Source of the DNA: a virus
Virus record (IMG/VR): IMGVR_UViG_3300025151_000243
Location: 1-26,867 of that record
DNA length: 26,867 nt
Strand: one strand, 5' to 3'
Shown here: piece by piece, positions 6,863 to 14,889 of the stretch
How the letters are laid out: the number at the start of each line of letters is the position of its first letter
Position numbering within the stretch: the stretch's first letter is position 1
Notes under the pieces: generated by a model
The model's database searches: none
What the model saw: only the letters and a program-made list of their open reading frames with translations
Told to the model about the DNA's origin: nothing
Position numbers and translations under genes: made by a program

Positions 6863-9313
6863 ATGAGTTATAAAAGCAAAAATACGAATAAGGCAGGATT
6901 CCCAGACCCGTTTGCTTCACCAGTGGAAAAAATGAGCCAAAGCTATGGCTTGCAATTTGCAAAGGCGATAGAGGCGCAATGGGGAAAGGGGGAGGATAGC
7001 TCCAGCCTATACAGCCGAAGAAGGCACGAATTCGAAAAGAGTCGTGATTACGCTAACGGGACACAAGACACCAGTATCTATAAACAGATTCTGAACTCTC
7101 TTGACCCAAACAATGGTGATGGTACACTACTGAACCTCGACTGGAGTCCAGTACCTATCGTCCCTAAGTTTGTTAAGGTAGTTGTTAACAGAGTCTTGTC
7201 AAGAAAGCCATACCCAAAGGTAGAGGCTATAGACCCTATTAGCAAGCAAGAGAAGGATGCAAGAAAGGCTGAGATAGAATCATCTATTGGTGATAAGGAA
7301 TTATTGATGGAAGCTAAGGCTCTTGGTCTTACACCAAACATAGACCCAGACTCTTTACCAGACACCACCGAGGAGGCTGAAATCTTCATGGACCAAAACG
7401 TGAAGACTAGCTCAGAGATTGCTGCTCAGTTGGCAACATCCTTGACGTTGGACTGGAATGACTTTGACCAAGACATATTCAGACGTAATGTTGAAGACTT
7501 AGTAGTATGTGGTATGGGCGTTGTCAAAAGAGATAACGACCCTAACTACGGAATCGTAACTAGGTATATAGACCCAGTAAACTTCATTCATAGTTACACT
7601 GAGGACCCAAACTTAAGCGATATAGTTTATGCTGGTCATGTTTCTAGGATTAGCATTCAGGAGTTGAAGAGAAGAGCTGGGGACCAAATCTCAGAGGAAA
7701 AGTATCAAGCGATAGCAAAGTCTGTGATGCACAAGAGTTATAATGACTCAAAGGCATTTGCTAGAAGAGACTACTCAACAGCTTCAGGAACTTTTAATTA
7801 TGGTTATGATACTTACTTGGTTGACGTTATGGACTTTGAGTTCTTAACAGTTGACTGTGTATATTATGAAAGTAAAGAGTCTCAGTATGGTAATATGGGA
7901 TTCTACTTCAAGGGTTCTGAGTACAAGGAGTCACCAAACTCTGTGTACGAGAGAGAGCCAGTCAAGATGGAGAATCAGATGGTGTATTCTGGTAGCTTTA
8001 TTATAGGCTACAACTGTCTGTTTAATTATGGTCTTCAGTCAAACATGCCTAAGAACATACACGACTTAACTAAGACTAAGATGTCTTATAGTGTGTCTTG
8101 TACTAATATGAGGAGGATGATGCCTAAGTCTTTAGTGAGTGGTGTCATTGGTTTTGCTGACCAACTTCAACTTACTCACTTGAAGATACAACAGGCGATT
8201 GCTAAGGCGAAGCCTGACGGTATATTGGTTGACATCGAGGGGCTAGAGAATGTACAGCTCGGTAGAGGTGGTGAACTACAACCGCTAGATATTCAAGACA
8301 TTTACGAACAAACGGGTGTCTTCTACTATAGAAGTAAAAACCCAGAGGGTGGATTCCAGAATCCTCCTATACGTTCTATTGAGAATAATATTAGAAACAT
8401 CAACGAGTACATTGGATTGTACAACCACTACCTTAGAATGATTCGTGACACTACGGGAATCAATGAGGTCATGGATGCATCTACACCTAAGGGTGATGCT
8501 CTTGTTGGTGTAAGGCAGCAGGCACTTGCCGCTGGTAACAACGCTCTTTACGACATAACAAATGCCAGCTTAATTATTTACAAGAAGGTTTGTTCTGACA
8601 TTGTAAAATGTCTTCAGGTCATACCTACTGACTCTGTATTGTACAGGGTTTACAGTAAAGCTATTGGTGAGATGAGCATGGATATTCTTAGCAGCTTTAA
8701 CGAGATACCTATGTACAACTATGGTATTAGAGTTGTTAGAGACATGTCCGATGAGGATAGAATATTCCTAGAGCAAAACCTTCAAGCCTCGTTAGCACAG
8801 AAGGAGATAGACCTTGAGGATGCCATAGCTGTTAGGGAGGTTAAGGATATCGACCAAGCTCAAAGGCTACTTGCTATTAGGAGAAGGAAGAGAATGCAAA
8901 TGCGTCAGCAGATGCAACAACAAAACATTCAGGCTCAGGCTCAAGCAAACTCTCAAGCGCAGCAGATGGCTGCTCAGATGGAAGTTCAGAAGATGCAGAT
9001 GGAGGCTCAGATAGAGGCTCAGAAGTTGCAGCTTAGGGGTCAGGTAGATGTTCAAGTTGCTGCTGCCCTTCACCAGATGAAGAAAGAGATTGAGATGATT
9101 CGTGCTCAAGCATCGCTTGGATTCAAGACTGACGAGCAAGAGTTTAAGGAGAAGATTGAAGTTCTTAAGGAAGACAGAAAAGACAGCAGGGTACAGAAGC
9201 AAGCTGTTGAGCAGTCTAAACTTATAGCACAAAGAAAAGGAGAGCGTCCAGTTATGGAAGAACAGACTGACGCTAATACAGATATAGTAAATCAAATTCT
9301 AGGAGATGTCTAA
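6863..9313 (+). CDS. Portal protein
   Basis: This 816-residue protein is assigned as the dodecameric portal at one capsid vertex, through which DNA enters and leaves. The support is its place directly after TerL and before fibre, scaffold and capsid genes, its size, and portal-style text near the N-terminus (RDYANGTQD, then VPIVPKFVKVVVNRVLSRKPYPKVEA at about 93-118, split here as one region). The last about 145 residues are Gln- and Met-rich heptad-like helix (MQMRQQMQQQNIQAQAQANS from about 680, continuing to about 760), fitting an extended barrel or coiled coil inside the capsid. It has its own upstream promoter and overlaps the next gene by eight bases. Large portals of this type are typical of crAss-like phages. 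Confidence 0.88.
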   Translation: MSYKSKNTNKAGFPDPFASPVEKMSQSYGLQFAKAIEAQWGKGEDSSSLYSRRRHEFEKSRDYANGTQDTSIYKQILNSLDPNNGDGTLLNLDWSPVPIVPKFVKVVVNRVLSRKPYPKVEAIDPISKQEKDARKAEIESSIGDKELLMEAKALGLTPNIDPDSLPDTTEEAEIFMDQNVKTSSEIAAQLATSLTLDWNDFDQDIFRRNVEDLVVCGMGVVKRDNDPNYGIVTRYIDPVNFIHSYTEDPNLSDIVYAGHVSRISIQELKRRAGDQISEEKYQAIAKSVMHKSYNDSKAFARRDYSTASGTFNYGYDTYLVDVMDFEFLTVDCVYYESKESQYGNMGFYFKGSEYKESPNSVYEREPVKMENQMVYSGSFIIGYNCLFNYGLQSNMPKNIHDLTKTKMSYSVSCTNMRRMMPKSLVSGVIGFADQLQLTHLKIQQAIAKAKPDGILVDIEGLENVQLGRGGELQPLDIQDIYEQTGVFYYRSKNPEGGFQNPPIRSIENNIRNINEYIGLYNHYLRMIRDTTGINEVMDASTPKGDALVGVRQQALAAGNNALYDITNASLIIYKKVCSDIVKCLQVIPTDSVLYRVYSKAIGEMSMDILSSFNEIPMYNYGIRVVRDMSDEDRIFLEQNLQASLAQKEIDLEDAIAVREVKDIDQAQRLLAIRRRKRMQMRQQMQQQNIQAQAQANSQAQQMAAQMEVQKMQMEAQIEAQKLQLRGQVDVQVAAALHQMKKEIEMIRAQASLGFKTDEQEFKEKIEVLKEDRKDSRVQKQAVEQSKLIAQRKGERPVMEEQTDANTDIVNQILGDV

Positions 9314-9713
9314 AATAAATCTTGATATTTCAAAGCGTGTGGATATCACATGCAGGAAGGGAGATACCTTCAAACTATCTATTGATGTGACGGACTCCGC
9401 AGGAGCTGCTCTTAACCTTTCAGGTTACACCATTAAGATGGAGGTAAGAAATGCGTTAAACGCTGACGGGACAAATATTGCTAGTGACACTGCAATTATA
9501 CTAAGTACGGAAGCTAGTAGTGGTACTAAGCAACTAACAACTTCTCTCAATGATGGAGGTACTACTGGTCGCCTAGTAATTACTGGTACTAATACTAACA
9601 TGGCTGCTGCCGCAGCTGGTGAGTACGTTTATGATATTGAGGCATTAGTCAGCGGCGAGGCAACCACATGGCTTGCTGGAACATTCACTATAAATGATGA
9701 TGTGAGCGTATAA
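9306..9713 (+). CDS. Small beta protein, BppU-N-like; probable fibre adaptor
   Basis: This 135-residue all-beta protein has the pattern DITCRKGDTFKLSIDVTDSAG ... LNLSGYTIKMEVRN, which recalls the N-terminal domain of phage baseplate upper proteins (RGDTF, then LTGYT-x-x-M-x-VR). It ends in WLAGTFTINDDVSV, again domain-like. It overlaps the portal stop by eight bases and the fibre start by one base (TAATG), so it is probably made together with the fibre. In crAss001-like virions a small protein and a fibre encoded after the portal form head fibres, from family knowledge, and an equivalent adaptor role is inferred here. A tail or neck location remains possible. Confidence 0.65.
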   Translation: MSKINLDISKRVDITCRKGDTFKLSIDVTDSAGAALNLSGYTIKMEVRNALNADGTNIASDTAIILSTEASSGTKQLTTSLNDGGTTGRLVITGTNTNMAAAAAGEYVYDIEALVSGEATTWLAGTFTINDDVSV

Positions 9714-11740
9714 TGAATTTGACCCTAAACATATCTACTGGTAACACAGTAAAGCTAAACCTCCCAAGTCAACAAACCGTTCTTACAGCAGTGTCTACTG
9801 TCAACAACTTGACGGTATCTTCAGTAGGTATCCCAGGACCTGCTGGTGCAGCTGGTATACAAGATATTGTTAGCGACACTACTCCTCAGCTAGGAGGAGA
9901 CTTAGATATGAATAATAATTCAATATCTAGTGGAGTTTTAGCAGTAAAAAATACAGGTTCACAGTCAGAGCTACGTCTCTATTGCGAATCAAGTAACGCA
10001 CATTATGTAGCTGTAAAGGCTCCACCTCATGCTGATTTCTCTGGAAATCATTCATTCCAACTACCTCCAGACGGAGGAACAGATGGGTTTGTTTTAAAGA
10101 CAGATGGTTCTGGTAATACATCATGGACCAGCAACGGATTACAAAATGTTGTTGAGGACACAACTCCTCAGCTAGGTGGTAATCTTGATGTTAATGGAAA
10201 GAAAATCACTAGCACTTCTAATGGAGACATTGATATTGAACCAAATGGTACGGGGGATGTATTACTAGGAAACTTTAAGTTTGATGCAGACCAATCTGTA
10301 GGAGTAGGTCAAGACAATCATGTATTAACTTACGACAACAGCACAGGAAAAATTTCTTTAGAAGCTTCTGCTGGTGGAGGTGGTTTAGCTAACATCGTTG
10401 AAGATACTTCGCCACAGCTAGGTGGTAACCTAGATGTTAATGGAAACAAGATTACATCTACTTCTAATGGTGATATTGATATCGAACCTAACGGAACAGG
10501 AGATGTACTGCTAGGAAACTTCAAGTTTGATGCAGACCAATCAGTAGGTTCTGGACAGGATAATCACGTATTAACTTACGACAATAGCACTCAAAAGATT
10601 TCTTTAGAAGCTCCTTCTGGAGGAGGCGGGTCGGGAGCAGTGCTTTCTTACTTTGGGTCAGGTAGTGTAGACTCCCAGACAGTCGAAAGATTTATCCCTA
10701 TGAGTGGGGGTAATGTTTCAGACTTTGGGACTAACATTGACCCAATGCGAGCAGTAGTTCCTTTGGCTTCAACACTAGGGACTGTTTCCGTGAGAGTTGG
10801 AGCAGGTAGTGTGGATGCTGTAATTAAAATATATAAGGGTGATTCTCCTATATTTACTTCTGCATCTACGACATGGAGCTCTGCTGGAGATATACAAACC
10901 TTCACGGTTAATTCTGGTAGCTATGCTGCTGGAGATACGTTTAGTCTTAGTATAGACCAGTCGACTTCAGTCGACATGAATTACATAGTTGCTACGGTAA
11001 CATTTAATTTAGCAGCCGCACCAGCAGGAACAGCGATATCTAATGTAGTTGAAGATACTTCGCCACAGCTAGGTGCAGACTTAGATGTAAACGGCAATGA
11101 GATTGTAAGCACCTCGAATGGTGATATTGAATTAAACCCTAACGGTACTGGCGATGTTAAACTCGGTAACTTTACATTTGACGTAGACCAGACTGTAGGT
11201 GCAGGGCAAGACAACCATGTTCTTACATACGATAACAGCACACAGAAGATATCTTTAGAAGCTGCCTCTGGTGGAGGTGGGGATGAAAACATTTTTAATA
11301 TATCATTTTCTGTGCCATCGAATAGTGGTAATTATTATTATGGAAACATATCTTATGGCTGGAGTTGGGTTGTTTGGAATTCATACGATGCTGATATGAC
11401 TCTCCACCATGCCAACCAAATAAGTGGTATGCCAGCAATAGCAGACTTTACTAAAATCAGCCTCTATGGTCACGCAGCATGTATCACTACTGGTCAGACT
11501 CCAACAATAAATTATAGTCTATGGAAAGCGGCTCGTGTTACAAGTGGAAATAATAGCCCGACACAAATAGCAAACGGAGATATTAATTTTTCAACATCCG
11601 CAGTTTATTTCGAAGTTGATATTTCAGCTACAGGTTTATCAATCAGTAAAGGGGACCTAATCTTCTTAGCTTTAAAGGATACGAGTTATAGTGCTAACAA
11701 AACTATTAGAAGTTCTTTATCACTAAGAATGCACAACTAA
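9713..11740 (+). CDS. Modular virion fibre with repeated shaft units and two tip-like domains
   Basis: This 675-residue fibre has a short N-terminal attachment part, a collagen-like GIPGPAGAAG (39-48), a half unit with DTTPQLGG, then two adjacent 82-residue shaft units (143-224 and 225-306). A beta domain follows (about 307-441), then a third 82-residue unit (442-523), and a C-terminal beta domain (524-675, starting ENIFNISFSVP). Each full unit runs from VEDT-[TS]-PQLG through NGTGDV-x-LGNF to ISLEA-x-[AS]-GGGG. The Gly-rich ends probably act as flexible links. Such repeats and terminal beta domains are typical of trimeric receptor-binding or head fibres. The start is coupled to the preceding gene (TAATG). 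The host ligand cannot be read from the sequence. Confidence 0.8.
   Translation: MNLTLNISTGNTVKLNLPSQQTVLTAVSTVNNLTVSSVGIPGPAGAAGIQDIVSDTTPQLGGDLDMNNNSISSGVLAVKNTGSQSELRLYCESSNAHYVAVKAPPHADFSGNHSFQLPPDGGTDGFVLKTDGSGNTSWTSNGLQNVVEDTTPQLGGNLDVNGKKITSTSNGDIDIEPNGTGDVLLGNFKFDADQSVGVGQDNHVLTYDNSTGKISLEASAGGGGLANIVEDTSPQLGGNLDVNGNKITSTSNGDIDIEPNGTGDVLLGNFKFDADQSVGSGQDNHVLTYDNSTQKISLEAPSGGGGSGAVLSYFGSGSVDSQTVERFIPMSGGNVSDFGTNIDPMRAVVPLASTLGTVSVRVGAGSVDAVIKIYKGDSPIFTSASTTWSSAGDIQTFTVNSGSYAAGDTFSLSIDQSTSVDMNYIVATVTFNLAAAPAGTAISNVVEDTSPQLGADLDVNGNEIVSTSNGDIELNPNGTGDVKLGNFTFDVDQTVGAGQDNHVLTYDNSTQKISLEAASGGGGDENIFNISFSVPSNSGNYYYGNISYGWSWVVWNSYDADMTLHHANQISGMPAIADFTKISLYGHAACITTGQTPTINYSLWKAARVTSGNNSPTQIANGDINFSTSAVYFEVDISATGLSISKGDLIFLALKDTSYSANKTIRSSLSLRMHN
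10139..10384 (+). repeat. Fibre shaft repeat, copy 1
   Basis: This 82-codon unit is in tandem with copy 2 and shares most residues with it. It encodes QNVVEDTTPQLGGNLDVNG at its start and ends with a GGGG linker. Confidence 0.8.
10385..10630 (+). repeat. Fibre shaft repeat, copy 2
   Basis: This 82-codon unit directly follows copy 1. Its opening 28 or so bases (gttgaagatacttcgccaca and on) are identical in copy 3, while it is closer in protein sequence to copy 1. Confidence 0.8.
11036..11281 (+). repeat. Fibre shaft repeat, copy 3
   Basis: This 82-codon unit is separated from copy 2 by a 135-codon beta domain. It shares the QDNHVLTYDNSTQKISLEA ending with copy 2 but is more diverged in the middle (IELNPNGTGDVKLGNF). 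Confidence 0.78.
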
Positions 11741-11750
11741 AATTATTAAA

Positions 11751-11894
11751 ATGACGATTAACACCAATTCAGATGTCTGGGAGGACGTAGAATTATTAGA
11801 TGCTGATGCGACTAATGAGCAAATACTTGAAAGAATTAACATCCTCACACAGTACATCAACTTTCTTTATAAAGCCCACATGGGTATTGAATAA
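11751..11894 (+). CDS. Very small acidic hypothetical protein
   Basis: The ATG at 11751 opens a 47-residue frame, MTINTNSDVWEDVELLDADA..., ending KAHMGIE. It is acidic at the N-terminus and amphipathic-helical in the middle (ILERINILTQYINFLYKAH). It starts ten bases after the fibre stop, in the same direction, with an A-rich leader and no Shine-Dalgarno sequence. It is too short for composition to prove coding. Its sensible protein composition and its placement in an otherwise unexplained gap support it. A fibre assembly partner is possible but unsupported. Confidence 0.5.
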   Translation: MTINTNSDVWEDVELLDADATNEQILERINILTQYINFLYKAHMGIE

Positions 11895-11907
11895 TCAAGG
11901 TAATACT

Positions 11908-11921
11908 CGGTGTATTCACCG
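11908..11921. repeat. Short inverted repeat upstream of a promoter
   Basis: CGGTG-TATT-CACCG is a perfect five-pair hairpin with a four-base loop, 16 bases upstream of the -7 element at 11937. No T run follows, so it is not a typical terminator; an operator is possible. Confidence 0.4.
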
Positions 11922-11936
11922 TATAACTAAGTTACT

Positions 11937-11944
11937 TAACTTTG
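11937..11944 (+). promoter_or_regulatory. Bacteroidota -7 promoter element for the scaffold/capsid operon
   Basis: TAACTTTG matches TANNTTTG. The start codon at 11951 lies only six bases beyond, so the transcript is expected to be leaderless or nearly so. Confidence 0.55.
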
Positions 11945-11950
11945 CAGGAT

Positions 11951-12271
11951 ATGTCTAAAGCAGCAGAGAAGGCAAAGAGATTAGGATTCAAGGGTGTTAA
12001 CAAACCAAAGTTGACACGAAGCCATGCAACTAAAAAGGCTGCTGTTCTCAGCACGCTAGGTCCTGGTCAAGAGGATGGTGTGCTCATTAGGTTCGGTGAC
12101 CAGAAGATGGGTAACAACTATAGCGCAAAAGCTAGGACCGCCTTCAAGAAAAGACATGCGAAAAATATTGCTAGAAAAGGGAGTGCAGCTTATTGGGCTA
12201 ACAGATTCCTTTGGAAGGCAGGAGGACATAAAAAGTCACCTCCAACATCACAAAAGAAAACATATAAATAA
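11951..12271 (+). CDS. Small basic conserved phage protein
   Basis: I chose the ATG at 11951 (106 residues, MSKAAEKAKRLGFKG) rather than a TTG nine bases earlier, because the latter lies inside the promoter element. The protein is very basic. The segment YSAKARTAFKKRHAKNI (about 57-73) followed by SAAYWANRFLWK recalls a motif found in small proteins of many marine phages (KAR-x-x-F-x-x-RH ... YW), whose function I cannot name. It is the first gene of the operon with scaffold and capsid protein, and starts directly at its promoter. A capsid-internal or DNA-binding role is a guess. Confidence 0.7.
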   Translation: MSKAAEKAKRLGFKGVNKPKLTRSHATKKAAVLSTLGPGQEDGVLIRFGDQKMGNNYSAKARTAFKKRHAKNIARKGSAAYWANRFLWKAGGHKKSPPTSQKKTYK

Positions 12272-12280
12272 AATATAACT

Positions 12281-13387
12281 ATGAGTAAAGAACTCGAACA
12301 AGCGATGGAAAATGCGGGATTCGCAATTAGCGACACCCCTCCAAACTTAGAACAAAATGATATTCAAGAAACTCAAGCAGAGCTTACTCCAGCTCCTATG
12401 GAAAGTGAAGGGGTGGTTGAACAAGCTACTGCTGAAGATACGCAACCTGTTGATACAGGCGAAAACCAACCTGTTGAATCTGTTCAGCAGGAAGTAACAC
12501 AAGAAACAACGTCCTCTGAATACGACAACGTAGATGTCGATTCTGAAGTCCTTCGTTATGTCAGCGAAAAGCTCGGCAGAGAAGTGACTGATTACGACTC
12601 TATAGTTCAAGCGTTTCAGAGTACACCCGCAGAGATAGATGAGCGAGTAGCCGCCATCAATGATTTCGTTTTAAAGACTGGTCGTTCGCCAGAAGATTGG
12701 TATAAGTACCAGCAGCTCAACCCTTCCGAAATGGATGACATGACTGCGGTAAGAAACCAGATGGTGATTGAGCATGGAAACCTTACACCTGAGGAGGTAA
12801 ACCTCCTTGTGTCTAACAAGTACAAGCTCGATGAAGACCGCTATGACGAGAACGATATTCAGATGTCTAAGCTACAACTCAAGCTTGATGCGGAAAAAGC
12901 ACGTCAAAGCATATCCGATTTAAGAGACGACTATCAGTTGCCTGTTAATGAAGGTGCTGGAGAGGTGCAGTCCCCTATAACAGAGCAATGGGTGAACACT
13001 ATGACTAATGAGGTCAAAGAGTTTGATGGTTTAGTCTTCGACCTTCCGAATGGCGAATTCACTTTCGGAGTTGATGACAACTATCGTAAATCTCTCATTA
13101 GTAAGAACACTCAAATCGAAAACTACTTCGATGATTACATCCATGATTCGGGTGATTGGAATTTTGAAAAGCTTAACGCTCACCGAGCTTTGATAGACAA
13201 CATTGACAGTATTGTTAATTCTGTTTATCGACAAGGATTGAGTGATGGGCAAAGGAATGTAGTGGAGAAGGCTGCGAATGTGACCAATCAATCTCCTCAA
13301 GCCAATCCGAATCAAGGCGGTAATAACATCGCAGACCAATTGAGAGCAGCTCTAGGTGGTAGAGGGACACCAACTTTTAATGTTTGA
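12281..13387 (+). CDS. Capsid scaffolding protein
   Basis: This 368-residue protein directly precedes the major capsid protein. The first about 90 residues are acidic, Gln/Glu/Thr-rich and disordered (PAPMESEGVVEQATAEDTQP); the middle is helical and charged (MSKLQLKLDAEKARQSISDL, about 196-215). The C-terminus ends ADQLRAALGGRGTPTFNV. This composition and place fit a scaffold that guides prohead assembly and then leaves. There is no protease motif that I can see. It starts nine bases after the previous gene with an AT-rich leader and no Shine-Dalgarno sequence. The assignment relies on context plus composition. Confidence 0.75.
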   Translation: MSKELEQAMENAGFAISDTPPNLEQNDIQETQAELTPAPMESEGVVEQATAEDTQPVDTGENQPVESVQQEVTQETTSSEYDNVDVDSEVLRYVSEKLGREVTDYDSIVQAFQSTPAEIDERVAAINDFVLKTGRSPEDWYKYQQLNPSEMDDMTAVRNQMVIEHGNLTPEEVNLLVSNKYKLDEDRYDENDIQMSKLQLKLDAEKARQSISDLRDDYQLPVNEGAGEVQSPITEQWVNTMTNEVKEFDGLVFDLPNGEFTFGVDDNYRKSLISKNTQIENYFDDYIHDSGDWNFEKLNAHRALIDNIDSIVNSVYRQGLSDGQRNVVEKAANVTNQSPQANPNQGGNNIADQLRAALGGRGTPTFNV

Positions 13388-13405
13388 TATAAAAAATAAG
13401 AAATC

Positions 13406-14821
13406 ATGGCTTTAGGGCAACAAGGGCAAAATGCTCGTACTAATGCTCCAAACGGAGCAACTAACAACGCCTTTAACTTAGGCGCACCCGTAGGGAAGTA
13501 TGCTTCTCTCGGAGACCTAGCTTCTGTTCTTGCACCAGATGTAAGAAAGGACCTAGTTAAAACTTTTGGAAATCAAGGCATCTCTGGTCTACTTGAATTG
13601 ATGGGAGCTGTAAAACAAGTAGGTACTAACGATGAGGTGACTTACTTCGAGGAAACTCGTCTTCACCCAATCCAAGCAGTTACTTTACCTGCTGAAGTTG
13701 CTGCTGGAAAGACTCAGTTAATTCCAGATAACGCTGTTATTAATGACGGAGGTAACTACGCTGACGCAGACATCCTCAAAGTAAGAGAGGGTGACTTGGT
13801 ACTTCACCCAGTTGATAAGATTGTTTGTATCGTTACAGCTGCTACTGCTTCAACTGGTGCTTTCACCATCGCTAACTTTGCTGACGCTAACTTGACAGCA
13901 ATCCCAGCAGGTGCAAAAGAGTTCCCAATTGTTGGTAACATGTACGCACAAGGTACTGACCAACCTGGAAGATTCATCGAGTCTAACATAGTTAAGAGAA
14001 CCAATCCTTTTGCTATCGTAAAAGAAACTTACCAAGTAAGTGGTTCTGCTGCAACTAACATCGGATATATTGATGTAGGTGGTGGAGACTACAGATGGTA
14101 CATCAAAGGTGAAATGGACGCTCGTCAGAGATTCCTTGACGCTAGAGAGTTGACCATGTTGTTAGGTAAGAAGATGGTAAACTCAAGTGGACCTTCTGGC
14201 ATTGACGGTACTGAAGGTTACTTCTCTGCTGTTGCGGAAAGAGGTATCACAACTGCTGCCTCAACTGATTTGGATACTGTTGGTGAATTGGATACTTTGA
14301 TTGCTTTACTTGATAAGCAAGGTGCTACTCCTGAGTATGCTGCAATGTTGAACAGTGCTGTTTTTGCATCGTTTAACAACATGCCTGCTGCCGCTGGTTC
14401 TGGAGCCGCTGTTACTTCTGGTGTTGCTGCTAACTTTGGTGCATTCCAAAACAATCAAGATTTGGCAATCAACCTTGGGTTCCAAAGCTTCGCTAGAGGT
14501 GGATATACTTTCCACTTGAAGAAAATGGGTCTACTTAACAACCCTAACTTGTTGGCTAACACTGCTGGTGAGGGTATCGTTAAAGGATGTTTGATTCCAT
14601 TGGCTAATGTAGCTGACCCGAAGACAGGTCATAGTGCTCCTGCTTTGGAGATGAACTACAAGGCTGCTAACGGATACAACAGAGAGATGGAACACTGGGT
14701 AACTGGTGGTGGTGTTCTTGGATTTACCAATGACACTTCTGACGTTGCTAAGTTCCACTATCGTTCTGAGTGTTGCTTAATCACTAGAGCTGCAAACCAG
14801 CACGTATTGATTAAAGGATAA
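13406..14821 (+). CDS. Major capsid protein
   Basis: This 471-residue protein is expected to form the icosahedral shell with the HK97 fold. Support comes from its position after the scaffold, the strong terminator behind it (isolating a highly expressed gene), its low-charge Ala/Gly/Asn-rich composition, and a stretch NPFAIVKETYQVSGSAATN (about 199-217) followed by GDYRWYIKGEMDARQRF (about 227-243). That stretch closely recalls capsid proteins of crAss-like phages (VSG-x-AATN-x-G ... YxWYxKxExDxRxRF), from memory. The N-terminus is flexible (QQGQNARTNAPNGATNN). The C-terminus (HYRSECCLITRAANQHVLIKG) looks intact. Confidence 0.88.
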   Translation: MALGQQGQNARTNAPNGATNNAFNLGAPVGKYASLGDLASVLAPDVRKDLVKTFGNQGISGLLELMGAVKQVGTNDEVTYFEETRLHPIQAVTLPAEVAAGKTQLIPDNAVINDGGNYADADILKVREGDLVLHPVDKIVCIVTAATASTGAFTIANFADANLTAIPAGAKEFPIVGNMYAQGTDQPGRFIESNIVKRTNPFAIVKETYQVSGSAATNIGYIDVGGGDYRWYIKGEMDARQRFLDARELTMLLGKKMVNSSGPSGIDGTEGYFSAVAERGITTAASTDLDTVGELDTLIALLDKQGATPEYAAMLNSAVFASFNNMPAAAGSGAAVTSGVAANFGAFQNNQDLAINLGFQSFARGGYTFHLKKMGLLNNPNLLANTAGEGIVKGCLIPLANVADPKTGHSAPALEMNYKAANGYNREMEHWVTGGGVLGFTNDTSDVAKFHYRSECCLITRAANQHVLIKG

Positions 14822-14830
14822 TCTAGTTTG

Positions 14831-14873
14831 TAATGAGGGGGAGGGAGATTCTCTCCCCTCCATTACCTTTTTT
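14831..14873 (+). terminator. Rho-independent-type terminator after the capsid gene
   Basis: TAATG at 14831-14835 pairs with CATTA at 14861-14865. The inner arms are a G-rich GGGGGAGGGAGA and the complementary CTCTCCCCTC, giving a long GC-rich stem with small mismatches, followed by six T at 14868-14873. It starts nine bases after the capsid stop. Confidence 0.8.
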
Positions 14874-14889
14874 AATTAAATATTATATA

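Noticed and set aside
8867-9295. 142-residue minus-strand ORF rich in Leu and His opposite the portal 3' end
   Set aside because: It is the complement of the Gln/Met-rich portal helix, which makes a stop-poor Leu/His reading automatically.
10139-11281. Repeats as a CRISPR or other non-coding array
   Set aside because: The units are 246 bases, in frame, and encode a fibre shaft; they lack short repeat-spacer structure.
12075-12278. 67-residue ORF overlapping the small basic protein
   Set aside because: It is in a shifted frame inside a gene that has a recognisable motif and a matching promoter and start.
14833-14889. Upstream ATG giving 19 extra residues to the post-capsid gene
   Set aside because: The segment is the terminator hairpin plus T run, so translation from there is unlikely; the ATG at 14890 is preferred.
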